A DNA stretch of 9,263 bases, from NCBI GenBank assembly GCA_902492995.1, contig CABUNR010000035.1, positions 1 to 9,263 of the forward strand, in the 5' to 3' direction. Shown here piece by piece: positions 1 to 5,570 of the stretch; the first letter of the stretch is position 1, and the number at the start of each line of letters is the position of its first letter. Under the pieces are notes generated by a model. That model did no database searches and was not told the DNA's origin. It worked only from the letters and a program-made list of their open reading frames with translations. Position numbers and translations under genes: made by a program. Source of the stretch: OMSK01 sp902492995. GTDB lineage: Bacteria; Bacillota_I; Bacilli_A; RF39; UBA660.

Positions 1-42
1 AACAATTACATTGTATCAAACTTATGTCTTTTTATTAAATAA

Positions 43-78
43 AAATAGTGTAGTGATTTATATTCACCAACACTATTT
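43..78. repeat. Inverted repeat (hairpin)
   Basis: AAATAGTGT (43-51) pairs with ACACTATTT (70-78), and inside it GTGA (53-56) pairs with TCAC (64-67), leaving small internal mismatches at 52 and 68-69 and a 7-base loop. There is no T-run directly after it, so it is not a standard terminator by itself. It may be a 3'-UTR structure of a gene that ends before the window, or a protein-binding site. Confidence 0.5.
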
Positions 79-94
79 ATAATACAACCAATAT

Positions 95-118
95 AAAGAC
101 TTGTAATAGTCTTTTTTA
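95..118 (+). terminator. Rho-independent terminator candidate
   Basis: AAAGACT (95-101) and AGTCTTT (108-114) form a 7-bp stem with a 6-base loop, running into six T's at 112-117. It would end transcription entering from the left and insulate the lipoprotein gene that follows. Confidence 0.55.
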
Positions 119-156
119 TTAAATAAAAAGAGTACAACTATATACAATTAATTTAA

Positions 157-183
157 TATAATGTACAATTAAATTAGGAGGAG
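157..183 (+). promoter_or_regulatory. -10 box and ribosome binding site of the lipoprotein gene
   Basis: A consensus TATAAT lies at 157-162 with no convincing -35 box upstream. A strong AGGAGGAG lies at 176-183, four bases before the ATG at 188. Transcription would start near 169, giving a leader of about 19 nt. Confidence 0.5.
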
Positions 184-187
184 AAAA

Positions 188-769
188 ATGAAAAATAGGT
201 TTTTAATAGGTTTAGTGTGTATATCAATATTACTAAGTGCTGCAGGATGCAAAAATAAAGAAAATAATAGTGTAAAAGATGAAAATACAAATAAAAATGA
301 AACAACACAAACAGTAAAATCAAAGTGTTCATATTATAAATGTTTATCTATGATGACTTTAGATAATACAATGGATGAATTAGATGAAATAGTTGGTTTT
401 AAAGCTGAAAGTGTAGATGTAACTACAGAAAATATGACACGTTATGAATATGATTTTGGAAATGATAAAAAAATTACTGTTACACTTTATAAAGATAAAT
501 TATCAACTATAAAAATTGAATATGATAAAAAAGATTTAAAAAATAAAAAAGTTACTCTTGAAAATTTATCAGATATAAAAGCAAGAATTAACGATGGAAT
601 CAGTTATGATGAATTTAAAGAAGCAGTTGGTGGTGTTGATGGAACACTAATTGAGGTTAGTTCTTGGAATAAATATGTTTGGGTTGCTGAAGATGGTAGT
701 AGTAATGTAACTGCATCTTTTGGAAAAGATGGAAACTTAAAGTTCTTTAGTGGTTTAGGATTTAAGTAA
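188..769 (+). CDS. Lipoprotein with two BamE/BLIP-like repeats
   Basis: A predicted secreted lipoprotein of 193 aa. Residues 1-20 are a lipoprotein signal peptide (K-R start, hydrophobic core, LSAAGC lipobox). Cys21 should be lipidated, anchoring the mature 173-aa protein on the outer face of the membrane. A Lys/Asn/Thr-rich linker (22-45) leads to two related units, about 53-112 and 126-193. Each has a short helix with a threshold motif (TLDNTMDELDEIVG; INDGISYDEFKEAVGG) followed by beta strands ending in F or Y plus GKDG/YKDK turns. This matches the SmpA/BamE and beta-lactamase-inhibitor-protein-like fold found in Gram-positive lipoproteins such as the DUF3862 group. The start is fixed by AGGAGGAG four bases upstream. 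It stands alone, between its own -10 box and a strong terminator. The specific function is unknown; fold confidence is moderate and lipoprotein confidence high. Confidence 0.85.
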   Translation: MKNRFLIGLVCISILLSAAGCKNKENNSVKDENTNKNETTQTVKSKCSYYKCLSMMTLDNTMDELDEIVGFKAESVDVTTENMTRYEYDFGNDKKITVTLYKDKLSTIKIEYDKKDLKNKKVTLENLSDIKARINDGISYDEFKEAVGGVDGTLIEVSSWNKYVWVAEDGSSNVTASFGKDGNLKFFSGLGFK

Positions 770-790
770 AAAAATATATATACACTAAAT

Positions 791-832
791 ACTGTTTAGT
801 CCATACTTAAGACTAGACAGTTTTTTAATTTT
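791..832 (+). terminator. Rho-independent terminator after lipoprotein gene
   Basis: ACTGTTTAGTC (791-801) pairs with GACTAGACAGT (811-821) over 11 positions with one G-U pair, a 9-base loop and TTTTTT at 821-826. It is one of the strongest hairpins in the window and separates the lipoprotein gene from the ketopantoate reductase remnant. Confidence 0.85.
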
Positions 833-861
833 TTATAAAATAATAAAAAAATAAAAATATA

Positions 862-1428
862 TTATTTGCTTTCTTTATGGCTGCTGGTAAAAAATATGAT
901 GGATATATAAATTCAATTTGTTTAAATAAAATTGAAATTGGACGTGTAGATGGAAAAAATATAGATAATGAATTTATAAAAAATATATTTAAAGATACAA
1001 AGGTAAAAGTAAATATAAATAATAAAATGAATGACTATTTAAAAATACATGCATGTGCTGTATTACCACTTGTATTTGCAAGTTATAAAGTAAATGGTAA
1101 TTTAAAATTGTTAAAAAAAGATAAATAGTATTCCTTATTAATAATGGATGCAATTATTGAAGGGTATGATGTATTAAAAAAATTAGGATACGAAATACTT
1201 CCTAAAGGTGAATATGAAAACTGTGTTAATAAAAAGAAACTATGTGTTTTTATATATAGATTTATGTTTTCTAATTTTATAGGAAAAATGTGTATATCAG
1301 ATCATGCTATGAGTGCAAAAGAAGAATTTATACTTTTAGAAAATGAATTTGAAAAATTAAAGAAAAAAGCAAATGTTGAAACTAAAGTATATGATAAATT
1401 AAAATTAGAATTATTAAAAAATAATTAA
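862..1428 (+). pseudogene. Ketopantoate reductase (ApbA/PanE)-like remnant
   Basis: This is the C-terminal half of a 2-dehydropantoate 2-reductase family protein. Intact members reduce ketopantoate with NADPH in pantothenate/CoA synthesis or act on related substrates. Homology-like sequence starts about five codons before the first ATG (LFAFF, then MAAGKKYDGYINSICLNKIEIGRVDG) and runs through NNKMNDYLKIHACAVLPL. It reaches LLKKDK, hits TAG at 1126-1128, then resumes in the same frame as YSLLIMDAIIEGYDVLKKLGYEILPKGEYE to a TAA at 1426. The N-terminal Rossmann domain with the NADP-binding GxGxxG is absent: the frame is closed by TAA at 844 and the upstream DNA is terminator and AT-rich spacer. 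There is no Shine-Dalgarno before the ATG at 877. The two open pieces (83 and 94 codons) are therefore fragments of one dead gene, not two small genes. The call rests on recalled family sequence, without an alignment. Confidence 0.8.
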
Positions 1429-1448
1429 ATTTGAGGTGATGGTTAATA

Positions 1449-2297
1449 ATGATTAATATATGCTATGAAAGTACTAGTAAATGCCTTTTATCTTGTCCTT
1501 ATTGTATATCAAGTGATAATGGAAATTTAATAAAAGATAATTATGAAAAAATAATTAAATTTATTGGAAAAGTACATCCAAATAGAATTGTAATAGGAGG
1601 AGGAGAACCCTTTTTAGATCCTCTTTTAAAAGAAAAAATAAAAATGATAAAAGAAGAATATAAAAATTATTCTATAGAACCTTATATATCAATATCTACA
1701 AGTGGAGCATGTAATATTGATTATGATACATGGCTTTTTTTAACTGAAAACATTCAATGCTTTGATATAAGTATACCATCATTAAATAATGATACTTATA
1801 AATTTATGAGAGGTAAAGATTTATTAAAACAAGCTATAATAAATACCAAACTTGCTGTAAGTTATGGTTTAAATGTAAGAATAAGTACTGTTGTGACAAA
1901 ATATAATAGAAATGAATTAAAAGATATTTTAACTTTTGCTAAAAAAGAAAATGTAAACTCAGTTAGAGTAGGAAGATATTTTCCATTTAGAAATGCTTAT
2001 TATATAAAAGATGACTTTGAATTAGAAGAAAAAGAAACATTAAAAATAATTAATGATATAAAAAATGGAATATACGATAATATTTATGATAAAAAAATAA
2101 TACCACCTATTGAAAACTTAAATATGATGGATGCATATTTAAATATTGATTTTAAAGGTAACATATTTATAGCAACCACTAAAGGTAAAAAAATTATTGG
2201 AAATATAAATGATGTGGATATCAATAGTTTAAACAATGAATTAAATCAAAAACAAGAAAAAATATTTAAAAAAGCTAAAGAAATAATAATAAAATAA
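1449..2297 (+). CDS. Radical SAM protein, no C-terminal cluster cysteines
   Basis: A 282-aa radical S-adenosylmethionine enzyme. The 4Fe-4S cluster motif CX3CX2C is at Cys12, Cys16 and Cys19 (CLLSCPYC), very close to the N-terminus. The SAM-binding GGGEPF follows at 50-55, then SISTSGA (81-87) and SIPSLNNDTYKFMRG (109-122), the usual strand and substrate-side elements of MoaA/PqqE-type enzymes. RYFPF at 177-181 occupies the late-barrel strand position. Residues 230-255 (LNIDFKGNIF...KIIGNI) look like the beta hairpin of a SPASM/twitch tail, but there is no cysteine after Cys104, so no auxiliary cluster can form there. The start is supported by GAGGTGAT at 1433-1440, eight bases before the ATG. 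It begins 20 bases after the ketopantoate reductase remnant, with no obvious promoter of its own. No precursor peptide or partner is visible nearby, so the substrate is unknown. Confidence 0.9.
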   Translation: MINICYESTSKCLLSCPYCISSDNGNLIKDNYEKIIKFIGKVHPNRIVIGGGEPFLDPLLKEKIKMIKEEYKNYSIEPYISISTSGACNIDYDTWLFLTENIQCFDISIPSLNNDTYKFMRGKDLLKQAIINTKLAVSYGLNVRISTVVTKYNRNELKDILTFAKKENVNSVRVGRYFPFRNAYYIKDDFELEEKETLKIINDIKNGIYDNIYDKKIIPPIENLNMMDAYLNIDFKGNIFIATTKGKKIIGNINDVDINSLNNELNQKQEKIFKKAKEIIIK

Positions 2298-2305
2298 AAG
2301 TAATA

Positions 2306-2326
2306 TGTTATAATATAATAGGTGAT
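2306..2326 (+). promoter_or_regulatory. Extended -10 promoter and RBS of the DUF1003 gene
   Basis: TG (2306-2307), one base, then TATAAT (2309-2314) forms an extended -10 element. A second overlapping TATAAT lies at 2314-2319. AGGTGAT at 2320-2326 is three bases before the ATG at 2330. Transcription would start near 2321, so the mRNA would begin at its Shine-Dalgarno. Confidence 0.5.
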
Positions 2327-2329
2327 AGT

Positions 2330-2836
2330 ATGGAGAAAAACAAAAATAAAAGTGAAATAGTAAAAATGCTTTTAAATCAACAACTTGATGATTTAGATGA
2401 AGAAGAATTGTTAGATTTATTAGTAGAGGAACCAATTGCTATAGATGTTGTAAAAAAAGAGCAAGAAAATATAAAATTAGGTGATAAAATTGCTGATAAA
2501 TTAACTAAAGTAGCAGGTAGTTGGGGATTTATAATTTGTTTTTGCCTGTTTTTAATAATATGGATTGTCCTAAATTTATATTTTATTGATGATTTAGATC
2601 CATATCCATTTATATTACTTAACTTACTCTTATCTTGCCTTGCAGCCTTACAAGCACCAGTTATAATGATGAGTCAAAATAGAGCATCTAAATTAGATAG
2701 TTTGAGAAACGAAAACGATTATAAAACAGATTTAAAAAGTGAATTAATACTTGAAGAATTACATGATAAAATAGATAAAATATTAAAAAATCAAGAAAAA
2801 ATAAATAAAGAAATAGAAAATTTAAAAAATAGATAA
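2330..2836 (+). CDS. DUF1003 family membrane protein
   Basis: A 168-aa protein with the DUF1003 signature. An acidic, Leu-rich cytoplasmic N-terminus (1-45) leads to GDKIADKLTKVAGSW (51-65). Membrane segment 1 follows (about 66-84, GFIICFCLFLIIWIVLNLY), then the conserved DPYPFILLN (90-98), membrane segment 2 (about 94-114) and MMSQNR (113-118). The tail, from NENDYKTDLKSE on, is a charged amphipathic helix (about 139-168) typical of a coiled coil. DUF1003 proteins are widespread in bacteria; I know of no firm biochemical role. Length is ordinary for the family. The gene has its own extended -10 promoter and a hairpin across its stop codon, so it is probably a single-gene unit. It shares the RBS-start arrangement AGGTGATA-n-TATG with the remnant downstream. 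Confidence 0.9.
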   Translation: MEKNKNKSEIVKMLLNQQLDDLDEEELLDLLVEEPIAIDVVKKEQENIKLGDKIADKLTKVAGSWGFIICFCLFLIIWIVLNLYFIDDLDPYPFILLNLLLSCLAALQAPVIMMSQNRASKLDSLRNENDYKTDLKSELILEELHDKIDKILKNQEKINKEIENLKNR

Positions 2837-2847
2837 CCTATTTTTTA
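2824..2847 (+). terminator. AT-rich terminator candidate over the DUF1003 stop codon
   Basis: AAAAAATAG (2824-2832) pairs with CTATTTTTT (2838-2846), a 9-bp stem with a 5-base loop, overlapping the TAA at 2834-2836. The stem has only one G-C pair and its T-run is part of the 3' arm, so it is probably weak. Confidence 0.5.
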
Positions 2848-2889
2848 GATTAATATAATTAATATTATCATAATAAAATAGGTGATAAT

Positions 2890-3284
2890 ATGAAAAATAG
2901 AAGTATCTGGAGTGATACAAAAATAAAAAAATTTAAAAAATATATCATTAATTAATATAGATAAAAATAATATCAATAATAAATTATAAAGACTATATTA
3001 TCTATTTAAAAAAATCATGTAATATAAATAAAGTAAAAGGCAAAGATAATATGAATGATATAAAATAAAAAATGATAAAATATACAAAAATTAATGGAAT
3101 AGAAATTATGATTTATATAGAAAATAGTAAAAAATATATTGTAAAGAGAAAATGCCCCATGTTAAATGTAATTTAATTTTTAATGAAATAGAAAAAAATT
3201 CTGACTATCCATGTCATGCATTAAGATTTAATTTAGAAAAAAATAATAAAAGATCCAAGTAAATGTGATTATAAAATTTATTGA
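2890..3284 (+). pseudogene. Remnant of FAD oxidoreductase with C-terminal Rieske domain
   Basis: No intact gene lies between 2837 and 3331; the stretch holds the two ends of a decayed gene. The 5' end keeps AGGTGAT (2880-2886) and an ATG at 2890 coding MKNRSIWSDTKIKKF, the usual N-terminus of glycine/D-amino-acid-oxidase-like flavoproteins. It stops at 2953; the FAD-binding body is missing. From about 2982 another frame reads KDYIIYLKK, NMNDIK, a TAA at 3066, then KINGIEIMIYIENSKKYIVKRKCP (3087-3158). After loss of one C in the CCCC run at 3155-3158, the next frame reads PHVKCNLIFNEIEK and YPCHALRFNLE. A further shift near 3249 gives KDPSKCDYKI, ending at TGA 3282. This is the Rieske 2Fe-2S pattern CPH...CPCH, with the first cysteine of the second half changed to Tyr (TAT at about 3206). 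At least two frameshifts, stops, a lost ligand and a large deletion mark a pseudogene. Confidence 0.7.
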
Positions 3285-3326
3285 CAATATAAAAAAATGT
3301 ATATAATATACCTTATAAAAAGAGGT
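3281..3326 (+). promoter_or_regulatory. Promoter and RBS of the 70-aa coiled-coil gene
   Basis: A perfect TTGACA (3281-3286) is followed by TATAAT at 3302-3307 (15-base spacing) or TAATAT at 3304-3309 (17-base spacing). AGAGGTG lies at 3320-3326, just before the ATG at 3332. The -35 box overlaps the last codons of the Rieske remnant. Confidence 0.6.
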
Positions 3327-3331
3327 GTATT

Positions 3332-3544
3332 ATGGATATAAAAGATTTAAATTTTAGAAAAAGAACATATACAAAATTAACAAAAAATAAAGAATATTTA
3401 TTAAAACAAAATAAAATATTATTACAAGAAATAAATAAAATATTAGAAAGTCAAAAATTAATAGATGATTTAAATCAAATGGTAGAAAATAATAATAGCC
3501 TAATAAGTGAATATGATTCTAAAATAAAAAAAATAAAAGGATAA
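3332..3544 (+). CDS. Small coiled-coil protein, function unknown
   Basis: A 70-aa hydrophilic protein, rich in Lys, Asn, Leu and Ile, with no signal peptide, membrane segment or cysteine. From about residue 18 to 68 the spacing of Leu/Ile (YLLKQNKILLQEINKILESQ, then LIDDLNQMV and SLISEYDSKIKKI) follows a heptad-like pattern, suggesting two helices that could pair. I do not recognise a family. It is treated as real because a near-consensus promoter and an AGAGGTG Shine-Dalgarno six bases from the ATG lie directly upstream. It converges tail-to-tail with the ZIP transporter gene, leaving two bases between the stop codons. Its last codons carry the hairpin that probably terminates the opposite strand. 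Confidence 0.65.
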   Translation: MDIKDLNFRKRTYTKLTKNKEYLLKQNKILLQEINKILESQKLIDDLNQMVENNNSLISEYDSKIKKIKG

Positions 3545-3553
3545 AATTATCCT
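3521..3553 (-). terminator. Terminator for the ZIP transporter gene
   Basis: AGGATA (3538-3543) and TATCCT (3548-3553) form a 6-bp stem with a 4-base loop, spanning the two convergent stop codons. Read on the minus strand it is followed by a nearly pure T tract (complement of 3521-3537), as expected for a Rho-independent terminator of the minus-strand gene. On the plus strand no T-run follows. Confidence 0.65.
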
Positions 3554-4347
3554 AATGCTACATCTAAAATCATCATAATAGAAAAGCCAATTAAAGTAAA
3601 TAAGGCCATAAGGTCTTTTCTTTTATTTGCTTGACTCTCAGGAATTAATTCTTCTATAACAACATATATCATAGCTCCAGCTGCAAAAGCAAGTAAAAAA
3701 GGTAGTAAAGTTCTAACTTTTAAAACAAGTAAAGCACCAATAACTCCAGAAATAGGTTCAACAATACCACTTAATTGACCTAAGAAAAAAGCCTTTTTTC
3801 TAGAATATCCTTCACGTCTTAGAGGAACACTAACAGCAGTTCCTTCAGGAAAGTTTTGAAGTCCTATACCTAAAGCTAAAAGTGATGTAGAAGCAAGTGT
3901 TACACCGTCAAGTCCATATTTTAAAGAACCAAAAGCAACACCAACTGCTAAACCTTCTGGAATATTATGAATAGTTATAGAAAAAATAAGCATAAAACAT
4001 CTTTTAAAACTTTTATTTTCTCTTTTTTTTGTTTTAGAATCTATTAGATAAAATACCTTATCGGAAATAAAAAGTAATAGTCCTCCGCAAAAAAAGCCAA
4101 CAAAAGCAATAAGCCAAGGTATCATATTTAAAGATTCAGCCATAGAAATAGATGGTGATAAAAGTGACCAAAAAGATGCTGCAATCATAACACCTGCGGC
4201 AAATCCAAGCATCGCATCCATAATGTTTTTATTTATCTTTTTAAAGAAAAAAACGACACTAGCTCCAATTGCTGTTATACTAAAAGTAAATAAAGTAGCA
4301 ATTAAAGCCTGTATAGTATGATCTAGATTGTAAAAAAAATTAATCAT
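3547..4347 (-). CDS. ZIP family metal (zinc) transporter
   Basis: A 266-aa polytopic membrane protein of the ZIP family, which carries divalent cations such as Zn2+, Mn2+ or Fe2+ into the cytoplasm. About eight hydrophobic segments are visible. The family signature is clear: HNIPEG at 127-132 in TM4 and QNFPEG at 164-169 in TM5, the two halves of the binuclear metal site. SGIVEP (193-198) and VVIEELIPE (229-237) follow in later helices. Gln instead of His at the start of the TM5 motif, and overall length, suit the GufA-like bacterial branch. The cytoplasmic loop between TM3 and TM4 (103-116) is Lys-rich rather than His-rich. The start at 4347 has a weak AGGGG about eight bases upstream on the minus strand. 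Divergent from the MazF-like gene and convergent with the coiled-coil gene. Metal specificity cannot be read from the sequence. Confidence 0.93.
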   Translation of the reverse strand: MINFFYNLDHTIQALIATLFTFSITAIGASVVFFFKKINKNIMDAMLGFAAGVMIAASFWSLLSPSISMAESLNMIPWLIAFVGFFCGGLLLFISDKVFYLIDSKTKKRENKSFKRCFMLIFSITIHNIPEGLAVGVAFGSLKYGLDGVTLASTSLLALGIGLQNFPEGTAVSVPLRREGYSRKKAFFLGQLSGIVEPISGVIGALLVLKVRTLLPFLLAFAAGAMIYVVIEELIPESQANKRKDLMALFTLIGFSIMMILDVALG

Positions 4348-4354
4348 AAAAATC

Positions 4355-4399
4355 AGCCCCTATTTTAAATTATGATAAAAGAAATATATAGTATGGGCT
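4355..4399. repeat. GC-containing inverted repeat in the divergent intergenic region
   Basis: AGCCC (4355-4359) and GGGCT (4395-4399) form a short separated inverted repeat around a 35-base AT-only spacer. On the minus strand one arm is the GGGCT that overlaps the ZIP Shine-Dalgarno. It may be an operator half-site pair or an RNA stem hiding that site; the match is only 5 bp. Confidence 0.3.
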
Positions 4400-4402
4400 A
4401 AA

Positions 4403-4459
4403 TTGACAATTATATATAAATATGTGTATAATACTAAAAAAAATTAATTTTGCAAGGAG
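4403..4459 (+). promoter_or_regulatory. Promoter and RBS of the MazF-like gene
   Basis: TTGACA (4403-4408), an 18-base spacer and TATAAT (4427-4432) form a near-consensus promoter, with transcription expected near 4439. AAGGAG at 4454-4459 sits seven bases before ATG 4467. An upstream in-frame ATG at 4422 falls inside the promoter and cannot be the start. Confidence 0.7.
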
Positions 4460-4466
4460 TGATTAT

Positions 4467-4955
4467 ATGTTTATGCCAGGAAATATAGTATATCATGATA
4501 AATTAATATTTAATGATAATAGTATTGATAGAAAAAAGAAAAGACCATGTGTAGTATTATATAGCATAAATATAAATGATATAGAATTTATATGTACATG
4601 TCCATTAACAAGTCAAATAAGAACATTTAATAAACATCCAAAAAATTATACCTTAATAAAGGAAGTTGTATATAATTATAAAAAATTAAATTTTGCTAAT
4701 ATAAGTAATATTGGATTACATAGTAGTAAAAACACACATTATACTAATATAAATGTAGACGATTTAACTGTATCAAATATAAGAAAAAGATTAAAACAAT
4801 ATGATGGCGATGGTATAAAATCTTTAGAAAAAATAAAAGAATATTTAGAGAAAGTTGAATTAGAAGAAGAAACAAAAGATAAAGAGCAAAAAAAATTAAA
4901 TAAAAAATTAAGAAAAGAAAATAGAAGAATGCAAAAACAAAATATAAAAATTTAA
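4467..4955 (+). CDS. MazF/PemK-like protein with C-terminal coiled coil
   Basis: A 162-aa protein whose N-terminal 110 residues match the MazF/PemK (CcdB-fold) pattern. MPGNIVYHD (3-11) is the opening strand. KKRPCVVLYS (24-33) is the conserved RPxxV strand, here after a positively charged loop. CTCPLTSQI (43-51) is the typical PLTS strand; NIGLHSSKN follows at 81-89. Family members are usually sequence-specific mRNA endoribonucleases. The remaining 50 residues form a Lys/Glu-rich helix (about 115-160), unusual for MazF (around 110-120 aa). No antitoxin gene lies beside it: upstream is the divergent ZIP gene, downstream an unrelated promoter. The ATG at 4467 is chosen because AAGGAG precedes it and an in-frame ATG 45 bases upstream is in the -10 region. 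It could be a toxin, or a MazF-fold RNA-binding protein with another role; catalytic activity is not established. Confidence 0.75.
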   Translation: MFMPGNIVYHDKLIFNDNSIDRKKKRPCVVLYSININDIEFICTCPLTSQIRTFNKHPKNYTLIKEVVYNYKKLNFANISNIGLHSSKNTHYTNINVDDLTVSNIRKRLKQYDGDGIKSLEKIKEYLEKVELEEETKDKEQKKLNKKLRKENRRMQKQNIKI

Positions 4956-4971
4956 TTATTTTGTTTTTTTT
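4933..4971 (+). terminator. Terminator after the MazF-like gene
   Basis: AAAAACAAAATA (4933-4944) pairs perfectly with TATTTTGTTTTT (4957-4968), a 12-bp AT-rich stem with a 12-base loop and a T-run at 4964-4971. It overlaps the stop codon at 4953-4955. Confidence 0.65.
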
Positions 4972-4980
4972 ATAAAAGAA

Positions 4981-5021
4981 TTGATAAAATTAAAAAAATA
5001 TGATATTATTAAATTGGTGAT
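4981..5021 (+). promoter_or_regulatory. Promoter of the HILMH gene pair
   Basis: TTGATA (4981-4986), a 17-base spacer and TATTAT (5004-5009), preceded by TG at 5001-5002, form a good extended -10 promoter. Transcription would start at about 5016, exactly where GGTGAT (5016-5021) begins, three bases before ATG 5025. Confidence 0.65.
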
Positions 5022-5024
5022 AAA

Positions 5025-5570
5025 ATGATAAAGTTAGAAGATGTATTTAAAGCTATAGATAGCAATCAAAATATTGATAATAACGTTAAAGAAAATATAA
5101 AGGAATTAATTAATATTTTTAATAGTACATTTCCTAATATCGATTTATTTAATTTTGCTAAAAGAATAATGAATTTAAAGATAGAAAAATCTAATAAATT
5201 TATAAATAAAAGAGTAGTAAAATATAATCATAAAACAAATATCCTTGAGTTTAATATTGATGAGATAAATAAAGGATATGATATGAAGCATATATTAATG
5301 CATGGACTTTTAAATATAATTAGTTCAAATGATATTCAAACAGGATTTATATATAATGATAAATTTAAAGCATTAAATGCAGGATATACAGAAATACTTA
5401 CAAATAACTTAATAGGAAATGATGCAGATTTATCTTATTTAGATGATGAAGTTATATCAACAAATTTGATTGCATTAATGATAGGAAATGATGTATTGTT
5501 TGAAGCTTACTTTAATAATGATACAAAAAAATTAGTTAAAGCATTAGTAAGTGAGGGAGTTGAAGGATAA
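5025..5570 (+). CDS. Unknown protein with degenerate zincin-like HILMH motif
   Basis: A soluble 181-aa protein with no signal peptide or membrane segment. I do not recognise a named family. The centre (86-100) reads DMKHILMHGLLNIIS, which has the spacing of a zincin HExxH helix: His89 and His93 are kept but the catalytic Glu is Ile90. Downstream, ALNAGYTEILTN (116-127) resembles the N-E-G-x-T-E-x-L-T stretch that supplies the third ligand (Glu123) in bacterial proteins of the HELLH type. This suggests a metallopeptidase-derived fold that has lost catalysis; that is inference from motif shape. The N-terminal 60 residues are helical and Lys/Asn-rich. Its stop overlaps the first possible ATG of the next ORF (TAATG), so the two are probably co-translated. 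murE follows after a weak hairpin. Confidence 0.7.
   Translation: MIKLEDVFKAIDSNQNIDNNVKENIKELINIFNSTFPNIDLFNFAKRIMNLKIEKSNKFINKRVVKYNHKTNILEFNIDEINKGYDMKHILMHGLLNIISSNDIQTGFIYNDKFKALNAGYTEILTNNLIGNDADLSYLDDEVISTNLIALMIGNDVLFEAYFNNDTKKLVKALVSEGVEG

Larger units (their letters stand above)
26..131. repeat. Imperfect direct repeat flanking a hairpin
   Basis: A roughly 20-base AT-rich unit starting GTCTTTTT and continuing ATTAAATAAAAA occurs at about 26-46 and again at 109-130, differing by one T in the T-run. The second copy is the 3' arm and tail of a terminator-like hairpin; the first has the same tail but no matching 5' arm inside the window. It may be a relic of a duplicated terminator. 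Confidence 0.4.

Noticed and set aside
1126..1128. Recoding of TAG (readthrough or a special amino acid)
   Set aside because: The gene also lacks its N-terminal domain and ribosome binding site, and another TAG breaks the Rpn pseudogene; decay explains all of it.
862..2297. RiPP-type cluster formed by a small ORF plus the radical SAM enzyme
   Set aside because: The small ORFs before the radical SAM gene are reductase fragments, not a precursor peptide, and no transporter or peptidase is nearby.
2241..2435. 64-codon minus-strand ORF rich in Phe/Leu/Tyr
   Set aside because: It is antisense to the end of the radical SAM gene and the start of the DUF1003 gene; its composition is what reverse-complemented A-rich coding DNA gives, and no ribosome binding site precedes it.
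2956..3070. Possible small RNA in the gap after the 21-codon N-terminal fragment
   Set aside because: The sequence is AT-rich with no strong hairpin-plus-T-run, and part of it reads as decayed coding sequence (KDYIIYLKK, NMNDIK).
3282..3284. Use of TGA as tryptophan (mycoplasma code)
   Set aside because: The intact genes use TGG for Trp and contain no in-frame TGA at a conserved Trp; the evidence does not favour a non-standard code.
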